DNA from: Malurus cyaneus samueli
Taxonomy: Eukaryota; Chordata; Aves; Passeriformes; Maluridae
NCBI GenBank assembly: GCA_009741485.1
Contig: CM019214.1
Location: 50,550,847 to 50,614,846, forward strand
Length of the DNA: 64,000 nucleotides
Reading direction: 5' to 3'
This document shows positions 36,901 to 50,033 of this stretch, in pieces; positions within the stretch are counted from its first letter, which is position 1; the number at the start of each line of letters is the position of its first letter. A program made the translations under genes and the position numbers. The notes under the pieces are model-generated. The model saw nothing but the letters and a program-made list of their open reading frames with translations. It did no database searches and had not been told where the DNA came from.

Positions 36901-39254
36901 CTACTGATGTTTTTATTTAATGAGTTACTTCAGAAAATATTAGCTTCAAAAAAACGAATTCAAATTTGATTCCAGGATTCCCTGCTAACCTAGTTTCCCT
37001 ACAGTTTCCATTATTTTGGTAGCAGACCATTTCAGCACCAGTATATTTCTCCTGGCAGAGGATTTTTTCATATCCTTCAACTGATTCTCAGGTTAATTCA
37101 TTATTCCCATATAGATCTCTTTGTCTCTTCATCTCTGTGATGCCTGCATCATTACCAAGGCTCAAAGGTACACTCTCTTCTGACTTGAGCCAGCCATTCA
37201 CTGCACAAAAATACACAGTGTGCTTACTTAAAAATTTTAACTCCTGGATTCCTGAGGCAATCTCACTTAGCCTTCAGCAAAGTCCTATTTAGCTTTAGGA
37301 TTGCCACAGAAAATTGCATGCAAGCCTAAACTCAGGATTAGTCCTATATTTGTTTTGTAAACTAAAATACCATCAAAAATTTGCCTAGTGTCAATGATCA
37401 AAACTGTTCAATACACAAGAAACAAGCACAAGTTTGTATTTTAATGGGACCAATCAATCTCTGTGAAGAGAATATCCTGAACAATAAACTATGCAAATTG
37501 CATAACAATAAATAACAGATTCAAAGATTACTAATGTTTGCATATGTTTAACTTGTGTTTGAAGTGATTGATTTGTGAAAGACTTCCACTGCAATTAGAA
37601 GAAGCTGAGCTCTGCATCAGCTCTGAAAGCAAAGAATGAACATCTCTGAAAGCAAAGGATGAAAGTCATGATTTGTGTGGTTTGTCCAGAGATCAAATGT
37701 GGCAGTTAGACTCACATCCCTGGAGAAATCAAGCCAAGTTGGACTAACAGTCAAGGTGCTTGCTGTATTGCACAGCCTAGAGTGTTACATCATTTTACTC
37801 CACAATTATTAGCAATAATTTGCAGAAAAATATTTTCAATAAAGCTGTTGATGTGGTCTGCTCCTGAGCATCTCAGTCCTTGACCTACAAGCCTGCAGCT
37901 GTAAATGAAAGGAGTTATAATCCTGCTCTAGAATTCCCTTGGATAAAAAATATAAGATTCAAGACGCAGCAGAATACATATGCCATTAATTTTAGAAGGA
38001 CAAGGGTTAATTTGAATGGAATTTTATTTTCACCTTGAAGTATATAATTTTGTTTATTTTATGAAAATACCCAGGGAAAAAAAATTCCATCCAAAAAATC
38101 CCTTTTCTATGACCAGTTGTAATAAAGTGTTTGAAGCCATGTTCCAGTTATTTCAATGATGAAAACACATACCATGAAGAAGGCCAGGTCCCCCTGCCTC
38201 CAGTGTTTAGCTCTCAATGAAAGGCATAAGTCCATATTCATCAGCCACTACATGCCATTTTTAAAAGAACTCTCTTGCTGCTGCAAAGAGATGCAGCAAA
38301 TACATCTATATGCTTAACTGTATTTTTTTCCTAACTCATCTCTTTCATTTAACCATGACTGAAATATTCTGGGGGCAATAAATCTGATTTCTCAGGATTC
38401 TCTCTGAAAGGAGAAGTTCTGTGAAATGCCTGTTTACAGTACTCTGTGGTCCTATCAAAGAGTTCCTCAAGCACTGAACTTTCCAAAGGATGCTCATATA
38501 GACAAATATTTACCCTACATCTACAATACTCACTCTCTTGGCAATAGCCTGATGGTCACACACACGCTGCATACTGCATGCAGGGAAGGTGGGGGGAGAA
38601 GAAAAAAGAAAGAAAAACAAACTGTTTTTCAGTTTAAGGGACAGTCAGAAAAAAGTTTGAATTAAATGTGACTGAATAAATGAAGTCTGAGTGATTAAAA
38701 TGACTACTGACAGTGGGTAATTAATATATTTCTAATGTGTTGGTAACACCAAATAAATGAACCATATGCTAAAAGAAACCATCTGTGTTAGTAAATACTC
38801 AAATATAAGATGTTAGGTATAATTAGAAAATTTATTCTGTCCTTCTTATTAGCAAAAGAAATGTGGGGAAGTCAATGATGGTATTTGAAATTTAGAAGTC
38901 AAACATTGGAAATACAGCTGGTCTATTTTAATAAAGGAATGAAAAAAAATATTCTCTATTGCTGTCCACAGCTGTTGAAAAATCAGAAGATTTGTTATGC
39001 AGAGGGGTTTAATCTGTTGGGGCTCACATTTCCTAAATTTTACTTTGAGACTCAGATGTGAACAGAAATCTCAGAATAAAATTAATTCAAGACCAGCGAG
39101 CTTGAATGCATGATTTTTTTTTGTGTAGGCAAAGCTGTTAAAATCTTAAAAGTCACAAAGCATTTCTGTGCTGTGTAATAGTTACGTGAAAGTATACAAA
39201 AACTGACCTTAGTATTGTGTTGGATCTTACCCAAGGTAAAAAAGACATTAATCC
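33985..39254. other. AT-rich noncoding stretch
   Basis: A G10 run at 35919-35928. A near-perfect 22-base tandem pair (CTCTGAAAGCAAAG...) at about 37620-37665. A GC-richer piece at 36370-36800 was not assigned. No gene recognised. Confidence 0.5.
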
Positions 39255-39259
39255 ACACT

Positions 39260-39685
39260 GGGAAAAATGCAGGAGAAGGCTGATGGGATGCTTGGGACAA
39301 TAACACTTGCTATGTTAAAGGAAGCCTAAGGGAACAGAACTTGGTCAGCCTGGAGAAGAGACAAATTTTGGGGGAACCTAAGAGCAGGAAGGCTTCGCAC
39401 CAAAGAGGTGGAGGCAGATCCTTCACAGTAGGGGGTGGTTGGTGGATGAGAGATAATGGGTCTAAGTAGGCACAGACAGACTTGGACCTGAAAGCTTTTT
39501 CCACCCGAGGAGTGCCTAGTGATGGAAGATGATGCCCTGGGAATTTATGCGGTCTTTGTCTTCGGAGGTTTTCATGACCTGATTGGATAAAGATCTGAAC
39601 AATCTGATCTGACCTCACAACTGCTGCTCTCTAGAACAGAATTAGGAAAGTTCTGAGGTTCCTTATCACCTAAACTGTTCTACAG
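39260..39685 (+). mobile_element. CR1 LINE 3' end
   Basis: Plus-strand CR1 3' landmarks in order: GAACTTGGTCAGCCTGGAGA, a GGGGGAACCTAAGAGCAG stretch, GAAAGCTTTTTCCACCC, GGAGGTTTTCATGACCTGAT, TGGATAAAGATCTGAACAA, and TCTGATCTGACCTCACAACTG. It ends with CTGAGGTTCCTTATCACCTA and a weak terminal repeat. Diverged and broken. The arrangement fits the CR1 subfamily in which the text after the coding region reads TTTTCAAGACC...GGATAAAG. Confidence 0.8.
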
Positions 39686-39689
39686 TCCT

Positions 39690-41571
39690 ATGGCTTCAAA
39701 GCACTGCAGTTTCTCAGCAAATTTCTGAGAAAATAGAAAGACTTTAAACCTCTTTTGTGAGTGCGTGACTTGGGTGGAGAGTGATGTAATCTTCAGTAAA
39801 CCAGTAAGGTAAACCAGTAGCCTGAACAGGAGCTGGCTGTACATCTTAACATGCTTTTATTTCACCTTTTCAGGTTAGCATATTAGAAAAAAACTGAATT
39901 GAACAAAAGGAATCATGCTTGTTTATTTCCAGCACAGAAATAATAATAGAAACCTGGGAGATCTAGCTTGGATATGCTTACATTTAACATGTCAGTAAGG
40001 CCTCTCCCTAGCAAACATGTTAATATTCCAAGGGAAACTGATGGACTTACAGAGGCCTCAAATATAAATGCATTGCTATTTATTTAATGGAAGTATATGG
40101 CCAGGTAGCAAACAGATAATATCACTGATGGATTTATCCTGTCACATGTGTATCTGTTTCATCAAAACTCTCAGTACTAGGAGATATTTTCTTCATGCCA
40201 ATAGCATCTCTTCTTAGTATAACCCTGATAATGCCATCAGTTCAAGAACACTAATCCAAAAGAACCTAGGCATTGTCAGCCACGACAATCATGGAATGAT
40301 TTCTCTGCCAGAATCTAGTGTTAATTTTGCACTCAGAAGAGACTCTTCCCAAAAGTTGAAATTGCTGTCAAGTTTCTAGAAGCTGAGTACATGATGAGAT
40401 TTTCTAAAAGTTTCTTTTAAAAAACCCAAACCTACAAAAAATGAAGTTATTTGATGAATAAGATGACAAAAAACAAATGTCAAACAAACCCCCAGTATAT
40501 TATTGTAGTACAGGCAACTGAATGATGCAGTAGAGAGTTGAATTTTAGCCATATTTATTCCATGGACACTTATGCAATTCCTTTTGCTCAAAATTATTTC
40601 ATGGACAAAAGTGGAACACATTTGATTAGGGAAGGCAAAATTTTATTAGTGATTAAAATTTTGATCATTGAATTGTCCAAATAATTATTTCCTTAATAAC
40701 AAAGTTAAAACTCTTCTACAGGAGAAAACCTTCATTCTATCTGCTACTTTCCCTGGTGTTATGCTCAAATTTCCAATTTTCCTAAAATTCATAAGGTTGT
40801 TGATTTCAGTCAGGGGGATAAAATAAATCACCAGAATCTTGTAGTCTTTGACAAGAGGAGTTAATGATAGGAGCTTCTTCCTCCTCTCCATCAGAGTGAT
40901 GTTAGTTTTTTTGTCCTCAAGTCTGAGACTATAGGGATTTATTTTAATATTATCTGGAAACAGTACACATCATTTCACAGTTTCCAAATAATATTTCCTT
41001 TTTTACCCTCCCATTTCTAAAACTAGTTTTACCAAACAGCACCAAGTTGCACTTTTTTAGCCCAGGATCTCTGATACTTTCCTTGTATTTCCATTCTTCC
41101 ATTCCACATTTAATTCTGGATTCATAGGCAGCTCAGCTGACAGAAAATTTTCTGCTTGTTTTTTTCATGAACTAAAATTAAACTAAAACACATTTAGCAA
41201 ATATTTACCTGACTGCTAAAAAGCTGCAATTACAGCTAAACAGGCTCAAAACAGCTCACGTCAGGGCACATCCAGGCAATCCTGGCCCTGTACTGTCAAA
41301 CGAGTGCAAACACTGTGTCCTTCTGTGGTTGATCTGTCCACTCGTGCTGGTACATAGTCATTGCCACTGTGCTAGGAGAAAGCCATAAGATGCCATTAGC
41401 AGATGCCATTTCCAAACAAGAAAATAAATACATGATTTTCAATAGCATTTGTAATCATAAGCAAGGTTAAATATGCCTCCTGTTCAACCAAAAAGCAGAC
41501 ACTTAAAATCTTATATTTTGAAATGTTAGGCATCTAAAGTTGAACACATATTATTGACAGAAGATGCTTTC
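39690..41571. other. AT-rich noncoding stretch
   Basis: Nothing recognised. A GC-moderate piece at 41250-41400 was not assigned. Confidence 0.5.
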
Positions 41572-42100
41572 TGCTGAGTCCAAGTGGGATTAAATTAATT
41601 TTCTCTATAGAAGCCCATATGGGGCTGTGTTTTGGATCTGTGACTAAAGCAGGGGTCATGCACCAATGTTAAAACTGCTACTGAGAAGGGCTTACACTGC
41701 ATGAAGGTCTTCTCTTTCCCCACTCTGCCCACAGTGGGTGGGCTGGGGACACGCAGGGAGTCAGGAGGGAGCACAGCTGGAACAGCAGACCCGAGGCTAA
41801 CCAAAAAGGTGTCCCCTACAACATGACATCACACTGAGCAGTAAAACTGGGTGTGCAATGGGTGTTGCAATCCAAGGTAGCTGTTGCTGGGAGTCTGGCT
41901 GGACATCAGCTGGTGGGAGGTGGTGAGGTTTTGTTTAATCTTTGAACCGCTTGCTGCTTCTTATATTTTTTCCCTTGACTTATTGAACTCCACCACAACT
42001 TATTTTTGCCTTTCTCATGATTCTGTCATGAGACAACCCACTTCAGGTGGGGGACTGAGTAACCTTTCACATAGGGAAAACGCAGCACTAAGCACTGTCT
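41572..42100 (+). mobile_element. Bird endogenous-retrovirus solo LTR
   Basis: Begins TGCTGAGTCCAAGTGGGATT and then has a TTAATTTTCTCTATAG piece and GGGGCTGTGTTTTGGATCTG, the same U3 start as the LTR at 57712. It continues with CTAACCAAAAAGG, a CATGACATCACAC block, and TGTTGCTGGGAGTCTGGCTG plus GACATCAGCTGG. After an AT-rich part comes a diverged CAACCCACTTCAGGTGGGGG near the 3' end. No retroviral coding sequence adjoins, so it is a solo LTR or a truncated one. The 3' boundary is uncertain (42060-42110). The exact family name is not certain. Confidence 0.7.
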
Positions 42101-42599
42101 TTTGTATTTTTTAATACAGTTTTGTATGTCAGAGTCAATGTGTGTTTCTGTCCATTTACATAATTGCATAACTATAAATCACCAAACATTATTGCTGCTA
42201 AATTGCAGGACTTGACATTACTATGTTATCCAATTTAATAAGTGACTAAATTTAATAGGTCTACACAATGTATTGTCTGAAGAGGAGAAAGATGGTGATT
42301 TCACTCCCTCATTCTTGGTCATTGGTTTGTTTACTAAAAAAATCCATTTTATTTACATGAAGTAGTCTTGTCTTAATCAAACTGAAAACTAATCTTGTGA
42401 GTAATTCCATTGGAGTGTCTGTTAGCTGGAACTATATTTATATGTTATCATACTAATTTCCTCTGCAATAGGTAATAGAAATACACCAGTATAATCCAGC
42501 TCAACCAAAGTGCTACAAATGTATTCATCTCCTCAGACTCTCAAGGAGAGTTTTCCATTTTGCTATTATTAAGAGCCGGTTATTAAAATTGTTAGAGAT

Positions 42600-43090
42600 C
42601 TGCTTCTGCCCAAACTAAGGTGTAAAAAAGACCGCATGCCACAGTCAATAGTACAGAGCTTTATTTAATAGTCAATGTGAGGTAGAAATAGACATAGGAA
42701 AAAGAAAGAGAAGGATTAAAAGTACAAACATATACAGTTACCACCCATTGGATCCCACGGCAAGACTTGGCTTTTGCAATTTCAGTGTTTGTTGATCAAA
42801 ATGATGGTTAAAACCTTAATCTATTAAAGGTGGGAGAAGCTCACAAAACATAACTTCCACGCACTACATGTGATCTCAGTTTCAGGTGGGACTGCCCTGG
42901 TAACTCCCCTGAGGCGGGGAGTTTCACACTGAAGGATGCAATGTGGATGCCACAGCTGCCTCTCACCTCAGCACAGGTGAGTCAACTCTGGTCCATCAGA
43001 AGGGTTGAATACCTTCAGACCACCTGTGAATTTCCCACTACTTTCTTGGAGGGGAATTTTCACAACTGAGACATTATGTAAGGGAGGAGA
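42600..43090 (-). mobile_element. Probable LTR of a second family, minus strand
   Basis: A GC-rich island in AT-rich flanks. On the minus strand there is a TTTAATAGATTAAGG-type TATA-like site near 42815 and an AATAAA poly(A) signal (the complement of TTTATT at 42660-42665) about 150 bases downstream, followed by roughly 25 bases and a CAGT-rich end. That order fits an LTR promoter and R region. Coding sequence is absent. I am not certain of the family, and both ends are unclear. An ordinary unique island is the alternative. Confidence 0.35.
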
Positions 43091-43096
43091 TGATAT

Positions 43097-43146
43097 ATTA
43101 AAAAAAAAAAAAAAAATAAAAAAAAAAAACAACAAAAAAAACAAAC
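43097..43146. repeat. A-rich low-complexity tract
   Basis: Long A runs broken by T and C. It directly follows the probable LTR end. Confidence 0.9.
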
Positions 43147-44150
43147 CCCAAATCCCAGAATTTGTCTCTTATCAGCCTCTTCCCTTATCTTGTTTAACAC
43201 CCACCTTTAACTTCTTGTGATGGGTGTGCATGCTCTCTGCCCCTGGGCACTTAAGTAGATTCTTTGAGTCATCAATCAGTCCAGTCTCTCACAACCATCT
43301 AAAATTATTTTTCTGTCATAAAAAAAAAAAAATTGTGTGGCATTCTGTAACACTTCTACTTCTCTAAAGAAAAGGAAATCAGCAAAGAGTTTGAAAGTTT
43401 TCCCTTTCAGGAAAACAAAAAAGTCAAATTGAACTCACTCGTTCCATATAATGGGACACACCATTACATTTCAGCAACTCCATTCTAAACACAAATTCCA
43501 TTTCTACTATCCAGTGCTAGAGATAGCATACAAAGAATATGTAAGAGGCCTGTGATACACTTGCATTAGGATTTAAAATAAGCAATACCATCAGGGTCTT
43601 CTGAGAAACTGATCTTAAAGAAGTTTAGATTAGACAGATATCAATACTTTTATTGATTTATTTTCTTGTTCATGTGTTTGAGAGAAATATTAGAAGTTAC
43701 TCTGGCTCAGTCTATAAGTCCCTAAAATCTATAAAGTTTTGCAATATAATAGAAAATTTATAAGGTTTCTTCTGAGGTTGATGTAAGGAGGGGAAAAATT
43801 AAAACATGGTAATTTAAAAAATGTGGCTAATTTATTTATTTCTAAACCCAAATTTTATTGCAAAATTTTCACATGTCTTGAGGTCCAGTGAAAATAGGAA
43901 GTATCCCACAGGTGCAAAAACAAAGAACATCACATCATTAAAAATTCTATTCTGCATTTGTGACCATTTCCATTTGGCAGCTCTTATCACTTTTCTTCTC
44001 TGTGACACTGAAAAGTATAATTTCCTACAACTTAATGAAATTTTTTCTTTCACTCTTGTAGTGTAGATTGCTTTGGTAAAACTTGCAATAAACCTTGTTA
44101 TGTTTCTGTGTTGTGATTTTAAAATTTTTATTTTATTTTTCTTTTTTATA
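43147..44150. other. AT-rich noncoding stretch
   Basis: Nothing recognised. Overlapping 73-81-codon frames at 43821-44066 lie on both strands and show no domain. Confidence 0.5.
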
Positions 44151-44151
44151 A

Positions 44152-44450
44152 GTGGAGAGACTTATTACTAGGGTCTGTAGTGACAGTACAAAGGTCAACA
44201 GTTTTATACCAAGAGAGGGTAGGTTTCAATTATATATTAGGAGGAAATTCTTCCTTCTGATGGTGGTGAGGCCCTCGAAAATGTTGCCCAAAGAAGTTGT
44301 GGATGCCCCATCATTGCCACTGTTTAAGGCCAGTTTGGTTGGATCTTTGAACAACATGATCCAGCTGAAGATGTCGCTGCTCACTGTACTGGAAGATGGA
44401 CTAGATAGTGTTTAAATAGTGCAGTCATTTGGTTAGAATAACTCATTGTT
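44152..44450 (+). mobile_element. CR1 LINE 3' end
   Basis: Clear plus-strand CR1: TGGAGAGACTTATTACTAGG, a GAGAGGGTAGGTTTCAATTA stretch, AGGAGGAAATTCTTCCTTCT, GATGGTGGTGAGGCC, GTTGTGGATGCCCCATC and GTTTAAGGCCAGTTTGGTTG, then the 3' untranslated part with a GGACTAGATAGTG piece (normally GGACTAGATGATC). Ends without the usual terminal repeat; the exact end is uncertain. Confidence 0.85.
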
Positions 44451-45596
44451 TCACTGAAATAGTCTAAATTGCATAAAAATAAGGAGACATAGTTTGTTAT
44501 TATAACTCAAAACCACCACAATATACAAGTCCCAGCCATCTTGTTTACTACTAGTCCTTCATCTCTCAGGAAGTGCTGTCATATCTGTCAACAACATTTA
44601 CTCTGCACAGCAAGAATGTATAAATATACACATATGTTCCTGAAGGCTTCAATTCTCTATTTGCTGATTGTAAGAATTATTTTAAAAAAGAAGTGTGATT
44701 TCCCAAGACTGATAAAAATTTCTGTTTTTGGAAGAGACTGCAAACAGTCTAACAAAGTGAAAATGAAGGTTTGTTATGACAACATACACAGTGAGATCTA
44801 TGAAAGAGATAAGTACATCAATGTTTCCCTGATAGAAAAACACTTCGGGCAATCATCTTTTTCTTCCATGGAAACCAGACTGTATCCCATAGAGAAGACA
44901 GAAAAAAATAATGTTAGCTACAGTCATAGGTGGTTGCACAGTCAGCCAGCAAAATAAAACCACTGTATCTTGTCACTGCAAGGGTAAAAGGGTGGATGAG
45001 AACCAAACAAAAAATTCTATCCTGAAAAATACCAGAAGAGCTGAGTATACCATGCAAGGTGAGCACAGGTCTGGCATATGAATCATTCTTCCCGAAACTT
45101 GCTATGCAGAGTCACAGACAAAACTAAAAAGCAGCAAATAAATTACCAGCTTTTCAGTTTGCTTCTGTCACCCTACTGCTTTGTGCAGTGGATGTGAAGT
45201 AGATTTTTAGTAGCCTGCCTAGATTTCTATAAAGAAACATAGGAAGAGGCATAAAGGGAAGCACTTGTGGTGGGGATAGAGCAATCATAGATTACAATAC
45301 CCTCTAGTTATATTTTGCAAACTTTATTCACATTGAACATTTGCACTTATTAATGTTGGCCTAATCTGCTCCACACAAATATTAACAGTGTGCTTCGTCC
45401 AATCCCATTAAGTTATAGACACAGCTGGATGCTGATATTTCATTGTTTCGATGTATTTGCAAATCCCACGTGTACAAAAAAAAATGTTTTTTTCAAGGAT
45501 TTATTGGATAATTTTTACTAAGAAGTCCACTCTCTCCTTTCTGGAGCTCATGTTCTATGATAGCATAATTCCTTAAACCAATGTTTTCCAAGAACT
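44451..45596. other. AT-rich noncoding stretch
   Basis: A 138-codon plus-strand frame at 44541-44957 shows no domain and is read as chance. Confidence 0.5.
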
Positions 45597-45748
45597 TAAA
45601 AAAAAAAGATAAAACAAAACCAAAACCAAAACCAACAAAACAAAACAAAACAAAACAAAACAAAACAAAACAAAACAAAAACAAACAAACAAAAAAATAA
45701 CAGAAAAAAAAGAAACAAACAAACAAAGAAAAAAACAAAACAAACAAG
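45597..45748. repeat. (CAAAA)n and A/C-rich tract
   Basis: About ten CAAAA units at 45634-45681 inside a longer A-rich tract with CAAA units. The minus-strand Phe/Val/Cys-rich frames here are artefacts of this tract. Confidence 0.95.
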
Positions 45749-46415
45749 GGAGTGTTCACCAAAAGAGCAGAAGATAATTTTATGAAGCAATGAATGCAGT
45801 AGAGATAAGAAGTGTAGCATTCATGAGTGCAAGCAACTCAATGATAATTCTAGAATATCTTCTATCCTACTTTTAAAAGTGTTTTTAGGAAATGATGAAA
45901 AATTTCTGAGAATTAAGATTTAATGAACACTGGGTCAATATTGCTTTTGATAAAAGTAGATAAGAACATATCATGATTTTTTTTTTTTTTTTTGCATATG
46001 TAAGTCAACAGGTCATATGGTATGCATGCCATTATGTTGAGAGAGTTAGGTAATGACTTGTTGAACCACTTGCAATTATATAACAAGCTTGATGAACCTA
46101 CTAGAAAATATAAAAGGATTTTAGTAAACAAAGAGCTGTGAAACCTTTAATTAGACTTTAGTTCAGTGTCCTAGAGGAAATAGAGGTTTTGGGCTGTAAA
46201 ATTTAACTCTAATTTAGAGAGAAACTTAAACTTAGGGTCAAAAGCAAATTACGTTTAAGTTAATGTGATGTTGGAAAAAAGCTTGTTTTGATTTCATTAA
46301 TATTGTTATCAAGCCCACCTTGCAAACATACTGTTTCTTTTTAGAAAAGATGGAGAGGGAGAGTGATTGACAAGACCAGAGGGGTTCTTGTTCAGTTGTT
46401 CTCTCTCTGACTCTC

Positions 46416-46438
46416 AAAAAAAAAAAAAAAAAAAAAAA
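46416..46438. repeat. A23 run
   Basis: A homopolymer of 23 A after a CTCTCTCT stretch. It lies about 70 bases left of a CR1 tail but is not joined to it. Confidence 0.95.
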
Positions 46439-46507
46439 GAAATTGTGCAGAAATCCATCAACTCTAGTTATCCTCTGTCAGGTGCAAAACAAGAAGAAAA
46501 AAACATC

Positions 46508-46592
46508 TTATGCCCCTCCCCATGTCAGGGGAAAGAAGTGTAATTAAATGATCTTGAAGGTCCCTTCCAGGCCAAATCATTCAGTGATTTAC
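46508..46592 (+). mobile_element. CR1 LINE extreme 3' end
   Basis: Short piece with the CR1 tail signature: CCCCATGTCAGGGG, then TTAAATGATCTTGAAGGTCC, CTTCCAGGCCAAATCATTC and a single diverged terminal unit (AGTGATTTAC). 5' truncated down to the last 85 bases, which is typical for CR1. Confidence 0.75.
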
Positions 46593-49500
46593 TAAGATTG
46601 ATAGTCAAACCTTCAGTCAGTGGCAAGAACAGTATGAGCATTTTAAATATCAATTCATAATGAAGAATAATATGGGAGCTGGAGTTAGAAATATTTTCCG
46701 TATCAAACTAATTTTAGAACTCTATTAACAGATTGTCTTTTTCTGATTAAATTTACCTGAAATTACTAGAATATAGTTGGATTTCCACAGGCCTCAGGTT
46801 CATTATTAATTCCAAGGCTTCGATTTGTCATTGCAGAAGAACAAATGTGGCAAAAGCTAGAACTATGATATAATGATTTATGTGCTTGTCACCCAACTGA
46901 GAGATACACAAAATTCCTCCAACTGATGCTGAGGTGTTTCTGACTCTTGCACTGTGTCTCTAAGAATGAAGGCTCTTCTGCCAAAGTTCATTTTAATATT
47001 TTTCACAGAAAAGGATTATCTTTCATTAACAAAAACGCTCAAACAAAAATTTTGTTTAGGACTGGTTGACCGTTTCTTGTTTATATGGAGATATTAGACT
47101 AGTAGGTGGGGAAAAAAAAATTCAATTTTGATAGGCAAAAATTTCTGGTTAATAACATTTGAAATAGAAAATAAATTTACATGTTTTAAGAAATGAATGA
47201 TTATTTAAAATGTCCATTTTAAAAGGCACATTAGAATTTTTTTTTCTCCCTTATTTGTTCCAGGAAGAGAGTGAGAAATCTGCTGCTGCATTTTCACAAG
47301 CATTTGTCTGTATCCTCAGAGTATTATTTCCACTCCAAAAGAGTACACAAAGAAATTTCCCTCAGTCTCTCAAATGTCAACCTTATTTCATCCTCTAGAC
47401 CTCTCAGTAGACATAATAATTGAAAACCATGCTCCAGTTCTTCATCTGAAAAATGGGGATAATGCTTTCCCACTTGATTTGTTCAGTTTTTGTGTTTTTT
47501 TGATCCCCCTTCCCCAATCTTCAGCTTTGAGAGGAAAGGATTATCTCTTATCATTACAGATAGGTGAACTAAGGAGTTTTATCTTTTTTAAGAAGTGTTT
47601 ACAGTAGGATAAATATTTTACTTTGGATAAAAAATACTTTTATGAAGACATCTTTAATCTTCTAAAGTAACAACAACAACAAAAAAATTAAAAATAAAAA
47701 AAAAAACAAAAACAAAAGAAAACAAACAACAAAAAAACCCACCAAACCTGAATCACAATAAAAACTATCAAACCATTTTGTTGGGAATATATAAAAGAGC
47801 CAAAAATTTTCCATGGCTGTTTTAAATGAAACATTTTTAAAGTAAATCCATTCAGACATAATATATAGTTTTTAATCACTAATTTCTTCTGTTGATTAGG
47901 TGTCTATGATAGAAATTATCCAGAAAATATGAGTCCCTAAAGCTGTTACTAAAACATACATCAGAATGTTTTTAATGAAAAAAAGAAGAACATTTGAAAT
48001 AACTTACAGTTCTAATGCCTATTTTTTAAAACTGATATAAACATTTTCATATATATGAATATTCTGAATTTTAATCTTCAATGAGATTTCATTTACAGCT
48101 TAAAACCAGTGGAAAGTACTGAAATCATAGTCAGACATTTTGGGAAAGTTGGCCCAAGCACGTGAAAGAATAATTTTTCCACACTGAGAAAAATTTCAAA
48201 GGTAGGATTTTAATTACTCTGTTCCCTTTGTGACTACTCAAGCTCACAATACAGAGTGTAAACACATGGCAGAAAAAAATCCTCAAACCCTGGCAAATAT
48301 TATAGAATATTTTGTTAGAAATGAATGCCAATGTTTTCACTACATTTTTTTCTAGAAAAATAAGCTGGGACAGAAATAGGAGAAGTTGAGTGTTGCTATC
48401 TGCTTAGATACCTTTTCCTACTTTTATAGACAAAAGCAAAAGGACATGCATCAAAGGGTAGCAGGCAGGCATAAAAAAAAAGAGTTAGGTGAGATTTTGG
48501 GCAGAAGGAGTGATAATGTTGAGAGTTAAAAGGTTCAGCTATGACATCATGTTCCTTTGGTTTTAAGCAAGCATATACAAGAGGTTTAATTTTGTGTCCT
48601 AATTTAAAGGTTGACCCAGAAGCCACAGTGAACTACTTCCTTGAGTGCTACAGAGAAATAAAAATATAGAGACAGATATAAAAGTGCATATCTGCGTCAA
48701 TAGATACTAAAAAAAAAAAAATCCATATGTGGTGTTTGTGTTGGGAGGTGTTTTTTGTACAAGAAAGAAAGAGTAAAAGCAAGGTTTCTTTAAAAGAAAT
48801 AGAGCAGAAGCAAACAGTGTTAGCCTAGGCTCAGAATCCCCCAGAAGACCAATTTTCAAATTGTTTACCTTCAGAATCACAGAATTATTGCCTATTAAAT
48901 GTATGTTGATGTTGAAATTAATATGTGTATGATTTATAGCTCATATTCACAAACAAAACACCAACCAAAAAACTTGAATAACCAAAACCAATCAAACAGA
49001 TCCTTTATGTGATAATGAGCCATAATCTATGATTGATTGTCATTAACTTTTAACAGGGAGAGGTTGATTTGGGAGTTGGAGCCATACCTAACATATCTTT
49101 TATTGACTGTTCAGGGATTTGGCAATGATTAATTACCAGCCAAAAAATATGCTCCAGCAATCAAATAACCTGCATTTATTTTTTGTTATAAAGCTAGAAA
49201 ATATTAAATGTTACAGAAATTATATGCCTTGAGAACTGCCAAGTAACTGTAACTCCTACAGAAACTATTGTGTTTGGAGTGTTAGGTTGATTTAAAGATT
49301 AAAGCTTGATAAAGCAAGAATATATTAAAAATAATCAAAATGTAAAATGCAGCTGTCTAAGAATAAATCAAATAAGACACCCTGCTGTTTGACAGCTTGT
49401 AATGCAAAGGAGTGATAAATGTTCATTGCAATGCAAGCTATGAAAATGCAGAGGAAAAATGACAGTGCTAATTTCCAATATATTGTAATTTAAGAACTAA

Positions 49501-50012
49501 TTTTTAAGTTACTGAAAAAATAGTTAGTCCCACAAAAATGCCAATTCAACATGTTAAAAACAAAAATATATTTTCACTGAAAAAAACTTTAATAGGAAAA
49601 AATACTATTTGAAATATTAATTACAATATTAATTTTATATTTATTTTTTGAGTTTTATCGTATTTTTTGAGTAAAATTATTGCATATTTTAAAGACTAAG
49701 TAGGTAAAGACTGATTCTGGGTTGTGCTCAAATTGATTTCAAAGAACTGTTTATAAGAATTCCGCCAGATTACTAATGTCAGGCAGTAATTTTTCCTTGA
49801 AGAAAAGAATTACTCACTGGCACGTCACCTCAAAATTTCATAAAAGTGACATACTAGTATTTTCAGAATGACCATAATAACTAAACAGCTTTAAAATCGT
49901 GATTATTTAATACTAATTAACTACTCTTTGCTACTTTAGGAAATAAAAATGTGGTTAGAATATAAAATCCAGCTGTTTTTTTTCACTTATTTTCTCTAGT
50001 ACAATCCAAAGG
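46593..50012. other. AT-rich noncoding stretch
   Basis: A-rich tract at 47668-47740. From about 49010 to 49470 the sequence lacks simple repeats and is dense in homeodomain-like and TGACAG-like words; see findings. No gene recognised. Confidence 0.5.
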
Positions 50013-50014
50013 TC

Positions 50015-50033
50015 AGTGCTCCCTCTACTGGCA
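50015..50033 (-). promoter_or_regulatory. CTCF-like motif
   Basis: The minus strand reads GCCAGTAGAGGGAGCAC. This matches the CTCF core CCASYAGRKGGCRS at all but one well-weighted position (an A where C is usual after GGG). Binding is inference from one near-match. The motif direction points left along the window. Confidence 0.3.

Noticed and set aside
44541..44957. 138-codon plus-strand frame
   Set aside because: No recognisable domain, no splice or promoter context, and its length is within chance for this much six-frame sequence.
45493..45820. Phe/Val/Cys-rich minus-strand frames resembling membrane segments
   Set aside because: Products of the CAAAA repeat read on the other strand.
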